From Bdellovibrionales bacterium (GTDB lineage Bacteria; Bdellovibrionota; Bdellovibrionia; Bdellovibrionales; UBA1609): a DNA stretch of 64,000 nt. Below are positions 52,692 through 61,595 of the stretch, piece after piece. Numbering within the stretch: position 1 is the stretch's first letter; each line of letters begins with the position of its first letter. Below the pieces are notes generated by a model, which was not told the origin of the DNA, searched no databases, and saw nothing but the letters and a program-made list of their open reading frames with translations. Position numbers and translations under genes: made by a program. The stretch lies in contig JAHBUX010000017.1 in NCBI GenBank assembly GCA_019637855.1, forward strand, positions 1-64,000, read 5' to 3'.

Positions 52692-54968
52692 TTAGTAGCG
52701 AAGGCCTCGCTTCGCACATATTTCTTTGAATTCGGGTGAATTCAAAAGATCGTTTTCGAATTGATCGACGGTCAGTGCGCCACTGTCGAGCATTGAGCTC
52801 CAGTAGTTGAGGCCGCTGCTGTCCGAGCCGCGCCATAAGACGACTTGATAGACCATTTCGATATAGGCTTTTTTAGCCGCGAGATTTCCCGTGATGGCGT
52901 TGCGGCGGGTACTTCCCTCAGTTGCCGTCAGAAGACTTTGAGTGAGGTCGCGGCAGCCCGCTTTTCCTGACTTGTAAAGATCCGTCCAATGGGCCAATCC
53001 AGACGCATCGGGCTCACGCATTAAGGCGGAGCGATAAAGGTGTGTGATAAACTCGGTCAGCGGGTCGACGGGTACGGGGATAGGAAGATTTGCGATTTCA
53101 CTGCGGACCTGTGCAAGAGAGTGTGAAGAGGCCAATTTCTGCTGGTAGCTCTGTAGTTCCGTCGCCGTGGGTGCGCGTGACAGCCGGCTTTGGAATGCGG
53201 CAGTGATAAGGTTTGCGGCCTCACTGGATGCAGACATATTTCTACGCAATTGAGCGAGAGTCGTCTCGCCGGCGGCCAAGCTCTCGGTAGCTGCTGCCAG
53301 TCCGACCTTGTCAGTATCGCGGCCGAGTACGACCTGATAGATATTACGAATGGCTGCCTGTGCTTCGGTCGAGATAGCCATTGAGCGGCGCATATCGGTT
53401 TCGCTCTGACCGTTTTTCAAACTGTTGAGGTGAAACTGCAATCCCGCACTGTCGGGAGCGCGGCCAAAAATTTCGTTGTAGGCTTGCTTTACAATATCGG
53501 TGAAAAGCGCGGCCTGATCTCCGGTCACGCTAGTCAGATTGTAGGTGCGAGTGATGGAAGCTTTCGCTACATCGGGAAGGCAGTACGGATAGTTTCGGTT
53601 AGTGATCAGGGCGCTGTCGGGAGCATTGTCAACAACGCGCTTGAGCCAAGAGCTCGAAGATGCGACCAGATAGTTTTTTGAGCCATCGGTGATATTGATT
53701 GCCGCCATGCGAATCGGTTGCCCGTTGCAGGTTCCGGCGGTCCCGGTCGCGGCTTCTATAAGAGTGTTGTTTTCGAGAAGAGTCGAGCCTGTGAGTACAT
53801 CCGCATTGATTGCGATAATGGCTTTGGTGATGGTGTTGTTGGTGATTTTCGCACCGAAAACCGCGCTTTGCGGGCTGGGGTACCAAGAGTCACCACCCAG
53901 GCCGAGTGCCATAGCGCACATATATTGGCAATCGATGTTGTTGTTGACGACCGAGGTGCCGGTGAAGTCACCACTGGTGCCACCAGGCCAATTGTGCAAA
54001 TGCAGTTCGGAGAAGGAGGCGTTTTCTAGGCTATTGGGCGTATGTCTGAAGACGTTGCCGCTGATGACGCAGTTTTGGCAGCCACCCAAAACAAGTTGCA
54101 CATCGGTGTTGTCGTCAAAAAGGTTATTTACGAACTTCAGATTCGTGCCGTCGCCGATCGTAAGTCCATCGGCCCAAGTGTCCGTATGATCGCCGTTCTT
54201 ATGAAAGATATTGCTCTCTAAAACCATATCGCGTGGCTGGGCGCCTTGGGTGACGAAGGCGGTGCCGCAGACGGCGTTTTTGAAAACCGAACCGCGCACC
54301 ACCAGATCGTTGGCTTCGGAGGTCAACAGCATACCGGCGGCGTTGTTAGGGTTGGGAGCACGGCAAGCTTTCATCGCAGCCAAGTTGCGACGATTCTGCC
54401 GATTTCCATCTAGGATCAGGCTTTCAAGGATTACATGGTTGCCTTCAATATGAAATGCGCCCCGGCGGGCTTCTCCCACTTGCGAAAAATCGTTCTCATT
54501 GTTGGCGACAAAGCGAGCACAGCGGCTGTCGTCGATACCGCATTGGATAAATTCACCTGCATTCGTAGTGGTGTCGCTCATCACCGCGATCGGGCCGCGA
54601 ATGCTCACGCGCCGATCCAAACGGTAGACACCCGGGGGAATAAGTAGAGTTTTACCGACGTTTTGATCTAAGCATTTCTGCAAAACCGCGGCGGCGTTCT
54701 TTCCGCCACCGGCCACTGTAGATAGGGCTGAACAACGGACGCGAGAGGAATCCAGCTGCGCAGATACCGTGCTATTGAGCTCGGTAGAGGCCTGCGCAGG
54801 CATCACGCTTCCCGTGCCACTGACCGCCATGACTTGATAAGTTCCGACTGTTGGCTGAGAAGCAAGTGAGGCTTGTGCAGAGCTGCGAAAGCCGTTTGTG
54901 CAGTTAACTAAAGCGATACCGAAGACGCTCGTACCAAAGATGACCGACACAAGTCGAGTGTATTTCAT
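52692..54968 (-). CDS. lipoprotein with right-handed beta-helix and C-terminal DUF4214 repeats
   Basis: 758 residues. Lipobox-like IALVNC (Cys23). Residues 90-450 form a pectate-lyase-type beta-helix (LLIPPGVYRLDRRVSIRG, ILESLILDGNRQNRRN, MVLESNIFHKNGDHTDTWADG, VISGNVFRH, SVVNNNIDCQYMC, KITNNTITKA). Residues 490-750 hold several DUF4214 units (VKQAYNEIFGRAPDSAGLQFHL, IYQVVLGRDTDKVGL, HLYRSALMREPDASGLAHW, VYQVVLWRGSDSSGLNYW). It may bind or cut a polysaccharide. No catalytic residues can be assigned. Confidence 0.83.
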   Translation of the reverse strand: MKYTRLVSVIFGTSVFGIALVNCTNGFRSSAQASLASQPTVGTYQVMAVSGTGSVMPAQASTELNSTVSAQLDSSRVRCSALSTVAGGGKNAAAVLQKCLDQNVGKTLLIPPGVYRLDRRVSIRGPIAVMSDTTTNAGEFIQCGIDDSRCARFVANNENDFSQVGEARRGAFHIEGNHVILESLILDGNRQNRRNLAAMKACRAPNPNNAAGMLLTSEANDLVVRGSVFKNAVCGTAFVTQGAQPRDMVLESNIFHKNGDHTDTWADGLTIGDGTNLKFVNNLFDDNTDVQLVLGGCQNCVISGNVFRHTPNSLENASFSELHLHNWPGGTSGDFTGTSVVNNNIDCQYMCAMALGLGGDSWYPSPQSAVFGAKITNNTITKAIIAINADVLTGSTLLENNTLIEAATGTAGTCNGQPIRMAAINITDGSKNYLVASSSSWLKRVVDNAPDSALITNRNYPYCLPDVAKASITRTYNLTSVTGDQAALFTDIVKQAYNEIFGRAPDSAGLQFHLNSLKNGQSETDMRRSMAISTEAQAAIRNIYQVVLGRDTDKVGLAAATESLAAGETTLAQLRRNMSASSEAANLITAAFQSRLSRAPTATELQSYQQKLASSHSLAQVRSEIANLPIPVPVDPLTEFITHLYRSALMREPDASGLAHWTDLYKSGKAGCRDLTQSLLTATEGSTRRNAITGNLAAKKAYIEMVYQVVLWRGSDSSGLNYWSSMLDSGALTVDQFENDLLNSPEFKEICAKRGLRY

Positions 54969-55103
54969 GGATATCCCCCATCGGTGCTATACCCTAAGGG
55001 GATTGCAAACTCACGGCCTGTCTACACGTGTTGGATTCAATCTCAGTTTAACCCGATGCCAAGCTTGTTTACACTGTCCAAATGAAAGCCGAAAGATGCC
55101 ATC

Positions 55104-55895
55104 TCAAAGTGAGACAGGATGCTTTGCATTCAGTGTGTCTTTCAGGTCACTCAGAAGCTGCGAGTTCACATTGACGATGCCGCGCGCCGGCCGATCCAAA
55201 TCTTGAATTAGTCCGAGCACCATACACAGAAGCAGAGCTAGTAAGAAGAGTGGGTAGGGATGGTGGCGTCGGCAGCCATAGATATAGGATAAGGAATAGA
55301 TACAGGCGACGGTGATTAGGAAAATCGTGAGATAGGTGATCTCAGGAACATGATCTTGTAGGGCGAAAATACGCAGAGCGGCTTGGTCCATCATTCTGGT
55401 GACCGACGATGTGAAGAGCGCGGTGACTTGCGAACGATCGCGCTCGCTCTCACTTTGCGCCATGATCCAGATTAAGCCTTCCAGGCGCTGGCTCTCTTGC
55501 TGATAGGCCCTGAGCTCTTCGGAGCTGGCTGAGTCTTTGGGGAAAGCGATACGATGATCGAGGTATTGGCGCAGCAACGTGCGTGTTGTAGCGGCTTCGA
55601 GTTTGGGCAGCAAGCCGGCTTGTGTCCACACGGTCGAAATCGCATTGGCTTCATTGACCAGTGCCAAGCGCCTAGCATCGAAGCGAGCAATGGCCATTGA
55701 AAAGGTAAAGCCCATTAACAAAGCCAGTAGTCCAAGCAGACTGGTGGGAATCATTTCGAGCAAAGATTCAGCCGAGCCGGCTTCATGCACGCGCCGGCCT
55801 TGACGGTGACCGGCGAAAATCGTGAGAGCAAGGATCACGACGTAGGCGAGTAAAACGAGGCCCAAGGGCAATCCGTAAAGCAATTCCGACTGCAT
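55104..55895 (-). CDS. bestrophin-like (DUF4239) membrane protein
   Basis: 263 residues: an N-terminal helix, a second hydrophobic pair (SLLGLLALLMGFTFSMAIARFDARRLALVNEANAISTVW), a central helical domain and C-terminal membrane helices (YLTIFLITVACIYSLSYIYG; YPLFLLALLLCMVLGLIQDLDRP). This matches DUF4239, a family distantly linked to bestrophin-type channels. The function in bacteria is unknown. Confidence 0.8.
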   Translation of the reverse strand: MQSELLYGLPLGLVLLAYVVILALTIFAGHRQGRRVHEAGSAESLLEMIPTSLLGLLALLMGFTFSMAIARFDARRLALVNEANAISTVWTQAGLLPKLEAATTRTLLRQYLDHRIAFPKDSASSEELRAYQQESQRLEGLIWIMAQSESERDRSQVTALFTSSVTRMMDQAALRIFALQDHVPEITYLTIFLITVACIYSLSYIYGCRRHHPYPLFLLALLLCMVLGLIQDLDRPARGIVNVNSQLLSDLKDTLNAKHPVSL

Positions 55896-55971
55896 GTTGT
55901 CTCCGATCGAGTTTATTCGAAGACTAGAGCGTCTTGCAGCACGAGTAAAGGTTCAGCGCGCAGTACTGGGA

Positions 55972-56364
55972 TCAGCGCGAACCCGGAAAATACTCAGTAT
56001 GCGAATCGCCGTTGCGGCCCATGTAGACGACCCGTTTTCCCGCCAGATAGGTGATGTAGTAAACGACGCCGGCTGTAGCGATCTTTTGCATAAACTGGGG
56101 ATAAGTGATCTTTCCAGCCTGACTTTCGCGCACGGCGCTTTCCACTTGAGCGGCTGAGAAGGCGTTGGCCACTTTGATCGCGGGAAGTCCGTTGGCCACC
56201 GCGTGACTTTCACCGGAGGGTAGATAGTAGCGGTTTTCGCAGCGGGTAAGATCCACATGATAGGATTCCACTCCGGCCGCGAGGAGGCTGCCGACGACCT
56301 CGGGAAACTTTTTGCTTCCTGTGAGTGAGGCTTGCGCGCAATCTTCGAAAAACTTTTTGTCCAT
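55972..56364 (-). CDS. DUF1398 family protein
   Basis: 130 residues. GVESYHVDLTRCENRYYLPSGESHAV, the helix SAAQVESAVRESQAGKITYPQFMQKIATAGVVYYI and GKRVVYMGRNGDSHTEYFP match the DUF1398 (YbcV-like) family. The function is unknown. It starts two bases after the MarR stop, so it is the only other gene of that operon and likely the regulator's target. Confidence 0.88.
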   Translation of the reverse strand: MDKKFFEDCAQASLTGSKKFPEVVGSLLAAGVESYHVDLTRCENRYYLPSGESHAVANGLPAIKVANAFSAAQVESAVRESQAGKITYPQFMQKIATAGVVYYITYLAGKRVVYMGRNGDSHTEYFPGSR

Positions 56365-56366
56365 AT

Positions 56367-56825
56367 TTACTCCGTAGGTAATTTTTTAAGGCCGTGCCGA
56401 TCGGCAATCTTTTGAAGGGTCTCGATAAGTGTTTTGCGTTCCGATGCTGTCAGTACAGAAAAGAACTGTTCATCATTCTCATCCGCCAGTGCGGCCAGTT
56501 TGGGCACGAGTGCCGCGGCCGCAGGGGTAAGTTTGATCTCCTGGAAGCGGCGGTCGACACGCGCCTCTGTTCGAGTGACCAGCTTTTTCTGGAGAAGGCG
56601 CTCCATCAGTTTGGAGATGGCGCCGCGGGTAAGGCTGGTGAGTTCAGCAACGGTGCTGGGCGAGATGTTCTCTCCAGCGCCGTACATCTCGCGCAGAACA
56701 ACCCATTCCGCAACGGTAACCCCGCTGCTTTCCAACTTCCGCGCAAAAGAATGCGAAACGTTGTTGGATACAAGTCGCATCCAAAATCCAATATGAGATT
56801 TCAAGCCGCTAGCGTCCCGTTTCAT
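56367..56825 (-). CDS. MarR family regulator
   Basis: 152 residues from MKRDASG, with GAGGA before it. The winged helix reads STVAELTSLTRGAISKLMERLLQKKLVTRTEARVDRRFQEIKLTPAA, with the Asp-Arg wing. It should control itself and the DUF1398 gene behind it. An ATG at 56849 would add eight residues and also has AGGAA upstream. A perfect palindrome lies just before that codon. Confidence 0.9.
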   Translation of the reverse strand: MKRDASGLKSHIGFWMRLVSNNVSHSFARKLESSGVTVAEWVVLREMYGAGENISPSTVAELTSLTRGAISKLMERLLQKKLVTRTEARVDRRFQEIKLTPAAAALVPKLAALADENDEQFFSVLTASERKTLIETLQKIADRHGLKKLPTE

Positions 56826-56851
56826 CAAGATCCTCAGCCATAAATGCATTA

Positions 56852-56869
56852 TAGTTTCCTAGGAAACTA
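56852..56869. promoter_or_regulatory. perfect 18-bp palindrome, likely MarR operator
   Basis: TAGTTTCCTAGGAAACTA is fully self-complementary and lies 27 bases before the preferred MarR start (three before the alternative one). Its length and symmetry fit a MarR dimer site placed for autorepression. Confidence 0.7.
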
Positions 56870-57028
56870 ATGTCAAGGGCGTCGGAGGGATGAGGCACAG
56901 GCCGTCGACCTTGTAATCTTGTCCAAATCAGAAACAGTTTACCCCGCCAATCTGGACAACCGCTTGACCGCATACGTCTTCTCTTGCAGGGTGCGGCCAT
57001 ATTGATCCTCCGTGGAGTAGGGGTAGGC

Positions 57029-57826
57029 ATGCGATTTTTGTTTAGTACCATTCTCATCGTTTTAGCTGCGATTTTGACCTCTCAGGCGGGATGGGCAAGC
57101 GGTTCCCGATGTTCGGATTCGCTGCAAGGCGCTTCTCAACCTTTGCCGCTTACGGCCTCCCAGAGGGAATTGTTGCTTGGGGAGGATGGCCTACGCGCCC
57201 TCTTGGCGGTTAAGTTTTTATCGCCGTCTGTATTCAATGCCGAAGCTTCGCGTAATTTCCCCAGCATCGATCGCCAAAAGATTAAGTGGACTGCTGCTAA
57301 AAACATTATGATTGGCGAAGTGATCGCTCAGCTGCTGGCGGAAGGAAAGTTGCTGGATTTTATTTATGAGTTTAAGACCTACGCGGGTCGAGTGGCCTAC
57401 CAAAATTTATATCCAGGTCAAATAGCTTTGATTGAGCGGATAGATTCAAGTTTTGTTGCCCGACAAAAGTACGATTTGAGTTTCAGCCGGCGCTCCCGCG
57501 CGGAAATTTTGGGGAATTTGACCGAGCGGCAAAAGCATGCCCTGTTCGGTGGCGGTGAATTGCGCGATATTATTTCAAGCACCTTTTCGACCACTTCGAA
57601 TATCGAGGTGGAAGCCATCATGCACTTTCCAAGTATCGAGCGCGGCGATATCAATTGGGATGCGGACAAGAACTCGGTCATCGATGAGGTGATCGAGCAA
57701 GCGTTTGCCAACCACCGATTCTCACTCTTCCTCGAAGAGCTTGTTCGCTACGCTGACCACAGCTCGATTTTGTCTAAGAAAAGGGCCGTTTTGGCCGACT
57801 TGATCGTTATGTTCAAGGGCGAGTAG
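57029..57826 (+). CDS. secreted protein made of two diverged tandem repeats
   Basis: 265 residues from MRFLFS, preceded by GGAGTAGGGG. A signal peptide ends near GWA-S. Residues 41-118 and 164-242 are copies of one unit: LTASQRE or LTERQKH, a helix, then NFPSIDR or HFPSIER, I(K/N)W.A.KN, (I)GEVIAQL or (I)DEVIEQA and a closing helix ending YA. The all-helical pattern loosely recalls effector-associated domains, but this is weak. No family recognised. Confidence 0.7.
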   Translation: MRFLFSTILIVLAAILTSQAGWASGSRCSDSLQGASQPLPLTASQRELLLGEDGLRALLAVKFLSPSVFNAEASRNFPSIDRQKIKWTAAKNIMIGEVIAQLLAEGKLLDFIYEFKTYAGRVAYQNLYPGQIALIERIDSSFVARQKYDLSFSRRSRAEILGNLTERQKHALFGGGELRDIISSTFSTTSNIEVEAIMHFPSIERGDINWDADKNSVIDEVIEQAFANHRFSLFLEELVRYADHSSILSKKRAVLADLIVMFKGE

Positions 57827-57896
57827 CGTCCTACGCAACAAATGGTGGCATCCTTATCACCGGAGATGTCTGGCATACAGAGCGTATGGAGGCACA

Positions 57897-60059
57897 ATGG
57901 AGATATTGAAACGGCGACGAAAAGGCATAAACCTTGTCGCCATCGTAGTGTTATATGCGGGAGTTGCGGTCGCACAAAATTCGGAGGTCGTTACCGAATT
58001 AGCCCCGGTGGAAGTGACAGAAAAATCGGATGAATATTCCAGGAGCACCAGCGATTCGCTGCGTACCCGAACCCCCATCTTAGACAGTTCGCAGAGCCTA
58101 CAGGTTGTGCCTCGTGCGGTGATTGAAGACCAAAATAGCCAATATTTAGGTGATACCTTAAAGAATGTTTCTGGCGTGCAGTTGGACTATGGCTTCAATG
58201 GTTCGGCGCAGCCCCTTACGATTTTAAGAGGTTTTCCCAGCAATTCCTGGGGGTCGGGTAGTTCCACCATGCAGCAGTCGTCGAACTACTATCTGGATGG
58301 AACAAAGGTGACTGGAGTTCCCATCAACATGTTGAATACTGAATCCATTGAAGTGATCAAAGGGCCCTCAAGCATCTTATTTGGACGCTCGGAGCCAGGT
58401 GGGACGATCAATGTTGTCAGTAAGTCCATCTCCGCAAGGCGGCTGACGAGCTTCACGCAAACGGTAGGATCCTATGACTTGGTTTCTTCAAGTCTTGAAA
58501 CTACGGGCGCGCTGAATGAATCCAAGTCTTTGAGCGCCAGGGTGGGAGGCTCATACTCGACCTCGGAGTCGGTCCGGGACTATGTGGAAGACAAACTTTC
58601 CGCCTTTAGCGCGGGCTTGCAGTGGGCGAATGGGAAAACGCTGGTCAAGGCGACGGTGGATTATATGGACCAACGCTATCGCAGTGATCTTGGCGTTCCC
58701 TCCGAAGGCAATCGACCCAAGGATTTGCCCTGGTCACGGCAATTCAATGACTCCCCACTTCTTTCCTACGCCAAAACTTCATTGGTGAAATTGGACATTG
58801 TCCAGCAGTTGCGAGGCAGCTGGGAAATCAAGGCGAAGGCTCTCAACGTGGAGTCGAAAACACTGGAAGCCGATATCGTCACTCGCCGAACGGACTGGGG
58901 CAAAGGCCCCACGCCCAGTGACACGTGTAATGCCTCGGGGAATCCTCTGTGCCGTTACTATTTTGGTTACAATCCGGATGGACGCTACGGTGTGTGGCAA
59001 ACGAGTGTGGATCTTACCGGCGGCTTTTTTACCGGAAGGCTCAGACACAATGCGCTTGTTGGGGTGGATGGATACTGGAGTCAGCGATCGGGGACTTCTT
59101 ATGGGCAGCAAGTTTCCTCTGTGGATGTCAATGATCCTAGGTTGGGGCACACACTACCTCCCAATAGTGCGCTAGGAACTCCGGTCGATCGCGCTGGCCG
59201 CAATGATTGGTTGAGCATCTACGCGCAGGACGAACTTTATTTTACCGAGCGTTTTATCATGACCACGGCGCTCAGATATGACGACACCAATACAGTGACT
59301 GGTGGTGCGAATAGAGCACCGGTGAGGCAGGCGGCGCTCACACCTCGCGTAGGTTTTTTGTGGAAGCTGGATGAGAATCAATCGCTTTATACTCAATATC
59401 AAGAGGCACTTTCGGCTAACAACGGTCGTGACAATATCTCTGGCGAAGCCCTCAAGCCTGAACGGGCTCGTGAGTATGAAGCCGGGTACAAATTTAGCTC
59501 CGACGACAATCGACTAAATGCCACAATCGCGGTCTTTGACCTCACGAAGTACGATAAGGGCAATACGGAAATTGTGGGTTCGCCGCCGGTCACGCGCCGA
59601 GTGACCACCGGCGAATCTCGTTCTTGTGGTGTGGAGTTCGATATCTCTGGACAACTCACGAGCAAGTTCGCGCTGATTGGCTCTTACGCTTATATCGATG
59701 CGAAGGTGCTCAAAGATCGCAGATATTCCGGCAAGGAGCAGCCCAATGTGGCCAAGCAGTCTGGAAGTATTTGGGGACGCTATTTTTTGACTTCGCAGTG
59801 GACTGCGGGGGCTGGCGCTTTCGGTCAGGGGGAGCGCCAGAAGAATCCGGAAAACACCATCCAGCTGCCGGGCTATATTCGATACGATTTGATGTTGGCC
59901 TACGGCTTTAAATCCTGGGGAAACAAATCTGCTCTTCAGTTGAATGTCGATAACTTGCTGAACACCAAATACTACACGGGTAGCCATCAGTTTGTGGAGG
60001 ACTGGATTCGCGTGGGAAGTCCGAGGACATTCCGATTGACCTACAGGCTGGATATCTAG
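57897..60059 (+). CDS. TonB-dependent siderophore receptor
   Basis: 720 residues: a signal peptide (VAVAQ), a possible TonB box (ELAPVEVTE), a plug (TPILDSSQSLQVVPRAVIEDQ ... YLDGTKVTGVPINMLNTESIEVIKGPSSILFGRSEPGGTINVVSK) and a 22-strand-type barrel ending NVDNLLNTKYYTGSHQFVEDWIRVGSPRTFRLTYRLDI. It imports a ferric siderophore with energy from TonB-ExbBD. The ribosome site is GGAGG. No Fur-like site was recognised. Confidence 0.93.
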   Translation: MEILKRRRKGINLVAIVVLYAGVAVAQNSEVVTELAPVEVTEKSDEYSRSTSDSLRTRTPILDSSQSLQVVPRAVIEDQNSQYLGDTLKNVSGVQLDYGFNGSAQPLTILRGFPSNSWGSGSSTMQQSSNYYLDGTKVTGVPINMLNTESIEVIKGPSSILFGRSEPGGTINVVSKSISARRLTSFTQTVGSYDLVSSSLETTGALNESKSLSARVGGSYSTSESVRDYVEDKLSAFSAGLQWANGKTLVKATVDYMDQRYRSDLGVPSEGNRPKDLPWSRQFNDSPLLSYAKTSLVKLDIVQQLRGSWEIKAKALNVESKTLEADIVTRRTDWGKGPTPSDTCNASGNPLCRYYFGYNPDGRYGVWQTSVDLTGGFFTGRLRHNALVGVDGYWSQRSGTSYGQQVSSVDVNDPRLGHTLPPNSALGTPVDRAGRNDWLSIYAQDELYFTERFIMTTALRYDDTNTVTGGANRAPVRQAALTPRVGFLWKLDENQSLYTQYQEALSANNGRDNISGEALKPERAREYEAGYKFSSDDNRLNATIAVFDLTKYDKGNTEIVGSPPVTRRVTTGESRSCGVEFDISGQLTSKFALIGSYAYIDAKVLKDRRYSGKEQPNVAKQSGSIWGRYFLTSQWTAGAGAFGQGERQKNPENTIQLPGYIRYDLMLAYGFKSWGNKSALQLNVDNLLNTKYYTGSHQFVEDWIRVGSPRTFRLTYRLDI

Positions 60060-60076
60060 GTTGCTCTTTTTCGTTA

Positions 60077-60106
60077 TTCTGACCGCCTCGCGTGAGGCGG
60101 TCAGAA
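60077..60106. terminator. 13-bp hairpin between convergent receptor and cytochrome genes
   Basis: TCTGACCGCCTC and GAGGCGGTCAGA pair perfectly over the loop GCGT, with one added T-A pair. It sits between the two convergent stops and could end both transcripts. No U-tract on either side. Confidence 0.7.
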
Positions 60107-60113
60107 ATGGACT

Positions 60114-60467
60114 TCACTTCTTCTTAAGACTCAAAACATAGTAGGTCACAGCCCAGCGATCCGGTTCGGGCAAGTGTTGAAAGCTGGCCATCGAGGTGTT
60201 CTTTGAACCTGTGGCGATAAGTTTGAACACCTGCTCCGGCTTGGAGCCGAATTTGAATTTTTCCGATATAAAGTTTCGCGCTTTGGGTTGAAGGGCGGAT
60301 CCTGCGGGTCCGTTGCCATCGCCTGTATCGCCGTGACAAACGGCGCAGTTGGCTTTGTAAACGGCTTGGCCTTTGGTGATCAACTCGGGTGAAGAAGGTG
60401 GGACTGTATTTTTTGACAATGCTTGAGTGGCAGTTAGGGCTAAAGTGATTAAAAACAGTTTTCGCAT
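60114..60467 (-). CDS. monohaem cytochrome c
   Basis: 117 residues with a signal peptide. The haem site is CAVCH (Cys41, Cys44, His45), and the likely sixth ligand is Met93 (NTSMASF). The fold is class I (cytochrome cbb3 subunit/CccA-like). It carries electrons in the periplasm and is last in the regB-regA-sco-pcuAC direction, pointing to an oxidase-linked role. Confidence 0.92.
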   Translation of the reverse strand: MRKLFLITLALTATQALSKNTVPPSSPELITKGQAVYKANCAVCHGDTGDGNGPAGSALQPKARNFISEKFKFGSKPEQVFKLIATGSKNTSMASFQHLPEPDRWAVTYYVLSLKKK

Positions 60468-60489
60468 AAGGCTTCCTAAAGTGAGCAGC

Positions 60490-60945
60490 TTAGCGCTGCG
60501 CTTTTGCGGGTTTGTTTCTTAGTCGAACTTGGAATGGGACGGCGACGCTTTTATCGTCGAGCTTGAAGTTCACATGAACGGTGTCGCCCTCTTTGAAATC
60601 TTTTGTCGGATCAAAAAGCATGACGTGGTTTCCGCCGGGTTTAAGTTCGAAGGACGCATCCTTGCCCAAATGGAAGTTTTCAATTCTTCGCATTTTCATC
60701 AAGCCGTCGACCGGCACGGTTTCATGCAGTTCGACGGCTCCAAACCCTTCGGCGCTCACGACGGTAAGGGCGGCGTCTTTACCACTGACGTTTTTCAAAA
60801 TTCCGTATCCGGCCGTTGCGTTCGATCCTTTGAGTGGTTGAAAAATATATCCGTCGTTGATCTTGAGGGATGGCGGTCCGCTCTGCGCATGGGCAGCGGC
60901 CCCACATGAGATTGATAGGGCAATGAGTGTTTTGGCTAGATTCAT
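60490..60945 (-). CDS. pcuAC: periplasmic copper chaperone PCu(A)C
   Basis: 151 residues with a signal peptide. The family motif H-X10-M-X21-H-X-M is exact: His74, Met85, His107, Met109. PCu(A)C carries Cu(I) and hands it to the CuA or CuB site of cytochrome oxidase, often with Sco. Its start overlaps the sco stop by four bases, so the two are made together. Confidence 0.95.
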   Translation of the reverse strand: MNLAKTLIALSISCGAAAHAQSGPPSLKINDGYIFQPLKGSNATAGYGILKNVSGKDAALTVVSAEGFGAVELHETVPVDGLMKMRRIENFHLGKDASFELKPGGNHVMLFDPTKDFKEGDTVHVNFKLDDKSVAVPFQVRLRNKPAKAQR

Positions 60946-61517
60946 AAGTGCTCCTTTATGGTTTTAATTATTTCTTCTGACGATCTGGGATTGGAAATGG
61001 TCGCTTGGACCACGCCGTTGTTATTTAGAAAAAACAGACGGTCGGTATGCGCGATGGAGTAGCCAAGGTGGGACTTTTCGTCTTTTTCGATGATGTAGCT
61101 GGCGTGGTACATCGCGATCGTTTTATCGATCTGCTCGCGCGTTCCACTAAGGCCGAGGAATGAGGGAAAGAAGTGAGCGGCGTAGTTGGCCACGTCCTCA
61201 GGAACATCGTTGTCGCGATCCACACTGAGAAAAAGAAGATGCACTCTTTTCGCTTCGTCTTCAGTCAAACCGTGAAAGGCTTGCCCTGCATGACTTAACG
61301 TCAAGGGACATACGTCGGGGCATTTGGTGTAGCCGAAGTAGAGGATGTTGAGTTCCTTCGCATTTTGCGAAAGGCGCCACTCGTTTCCTCTGTAGGTGAG
61401 CGAAAAGTCACCGCCTACCGGCGGTTCATAGGTCAGATACCAAATCAGACCAAGAGAGCAGAAAGCGGCGGCGACGAACGAAATAGCCAACGCTTTGACA
61501 GTAAAGCCAGGAATCAT
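60942..61517 (-). CDS. senC: Sco1/SenC copper and thiol protein
   Basis: 191 residues from MIPGFTVK, with GGAGGT five bases upstream. A membrane anchor (about 7-28) is followed by a thioredoxin fold with the copper site Cys66-PDV-Cys70 and His157 (AHTDR). Sco proteins insert copper into cytochrome c oxidase and keep its Cys reduced. It is coupled to pcuAC and preceded by regA, as senC is in the Rhodobacter regB-senC-regA cluster. Confidence 0.94.
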   Translation of the reverse strand: MIPGFTVKALAISFVAAAFCSLGLIWYLTYEPPVGGDFSLTYRGNEWRLSQNAKELNILYFGYTKCPDVCPLTLSHAGQAFHGLTEDEAKRVHLLFLSVDRDNDVPEDVANYAAHFFPSFLGLSGTREQIDKTIAMYHASYIIEKDEKSHLGYSIAHTDRLFFLNNNGVVQATISNPRSSEEIIKTIKEHL

Positions 61518-61595
61518 AGTACCTCCGAAAGGGAAAGGTAGATCAAGACTCTGAGGCTGGGGATGCAGCAAATTGCGGCGGGAGAATGGCTGCCG

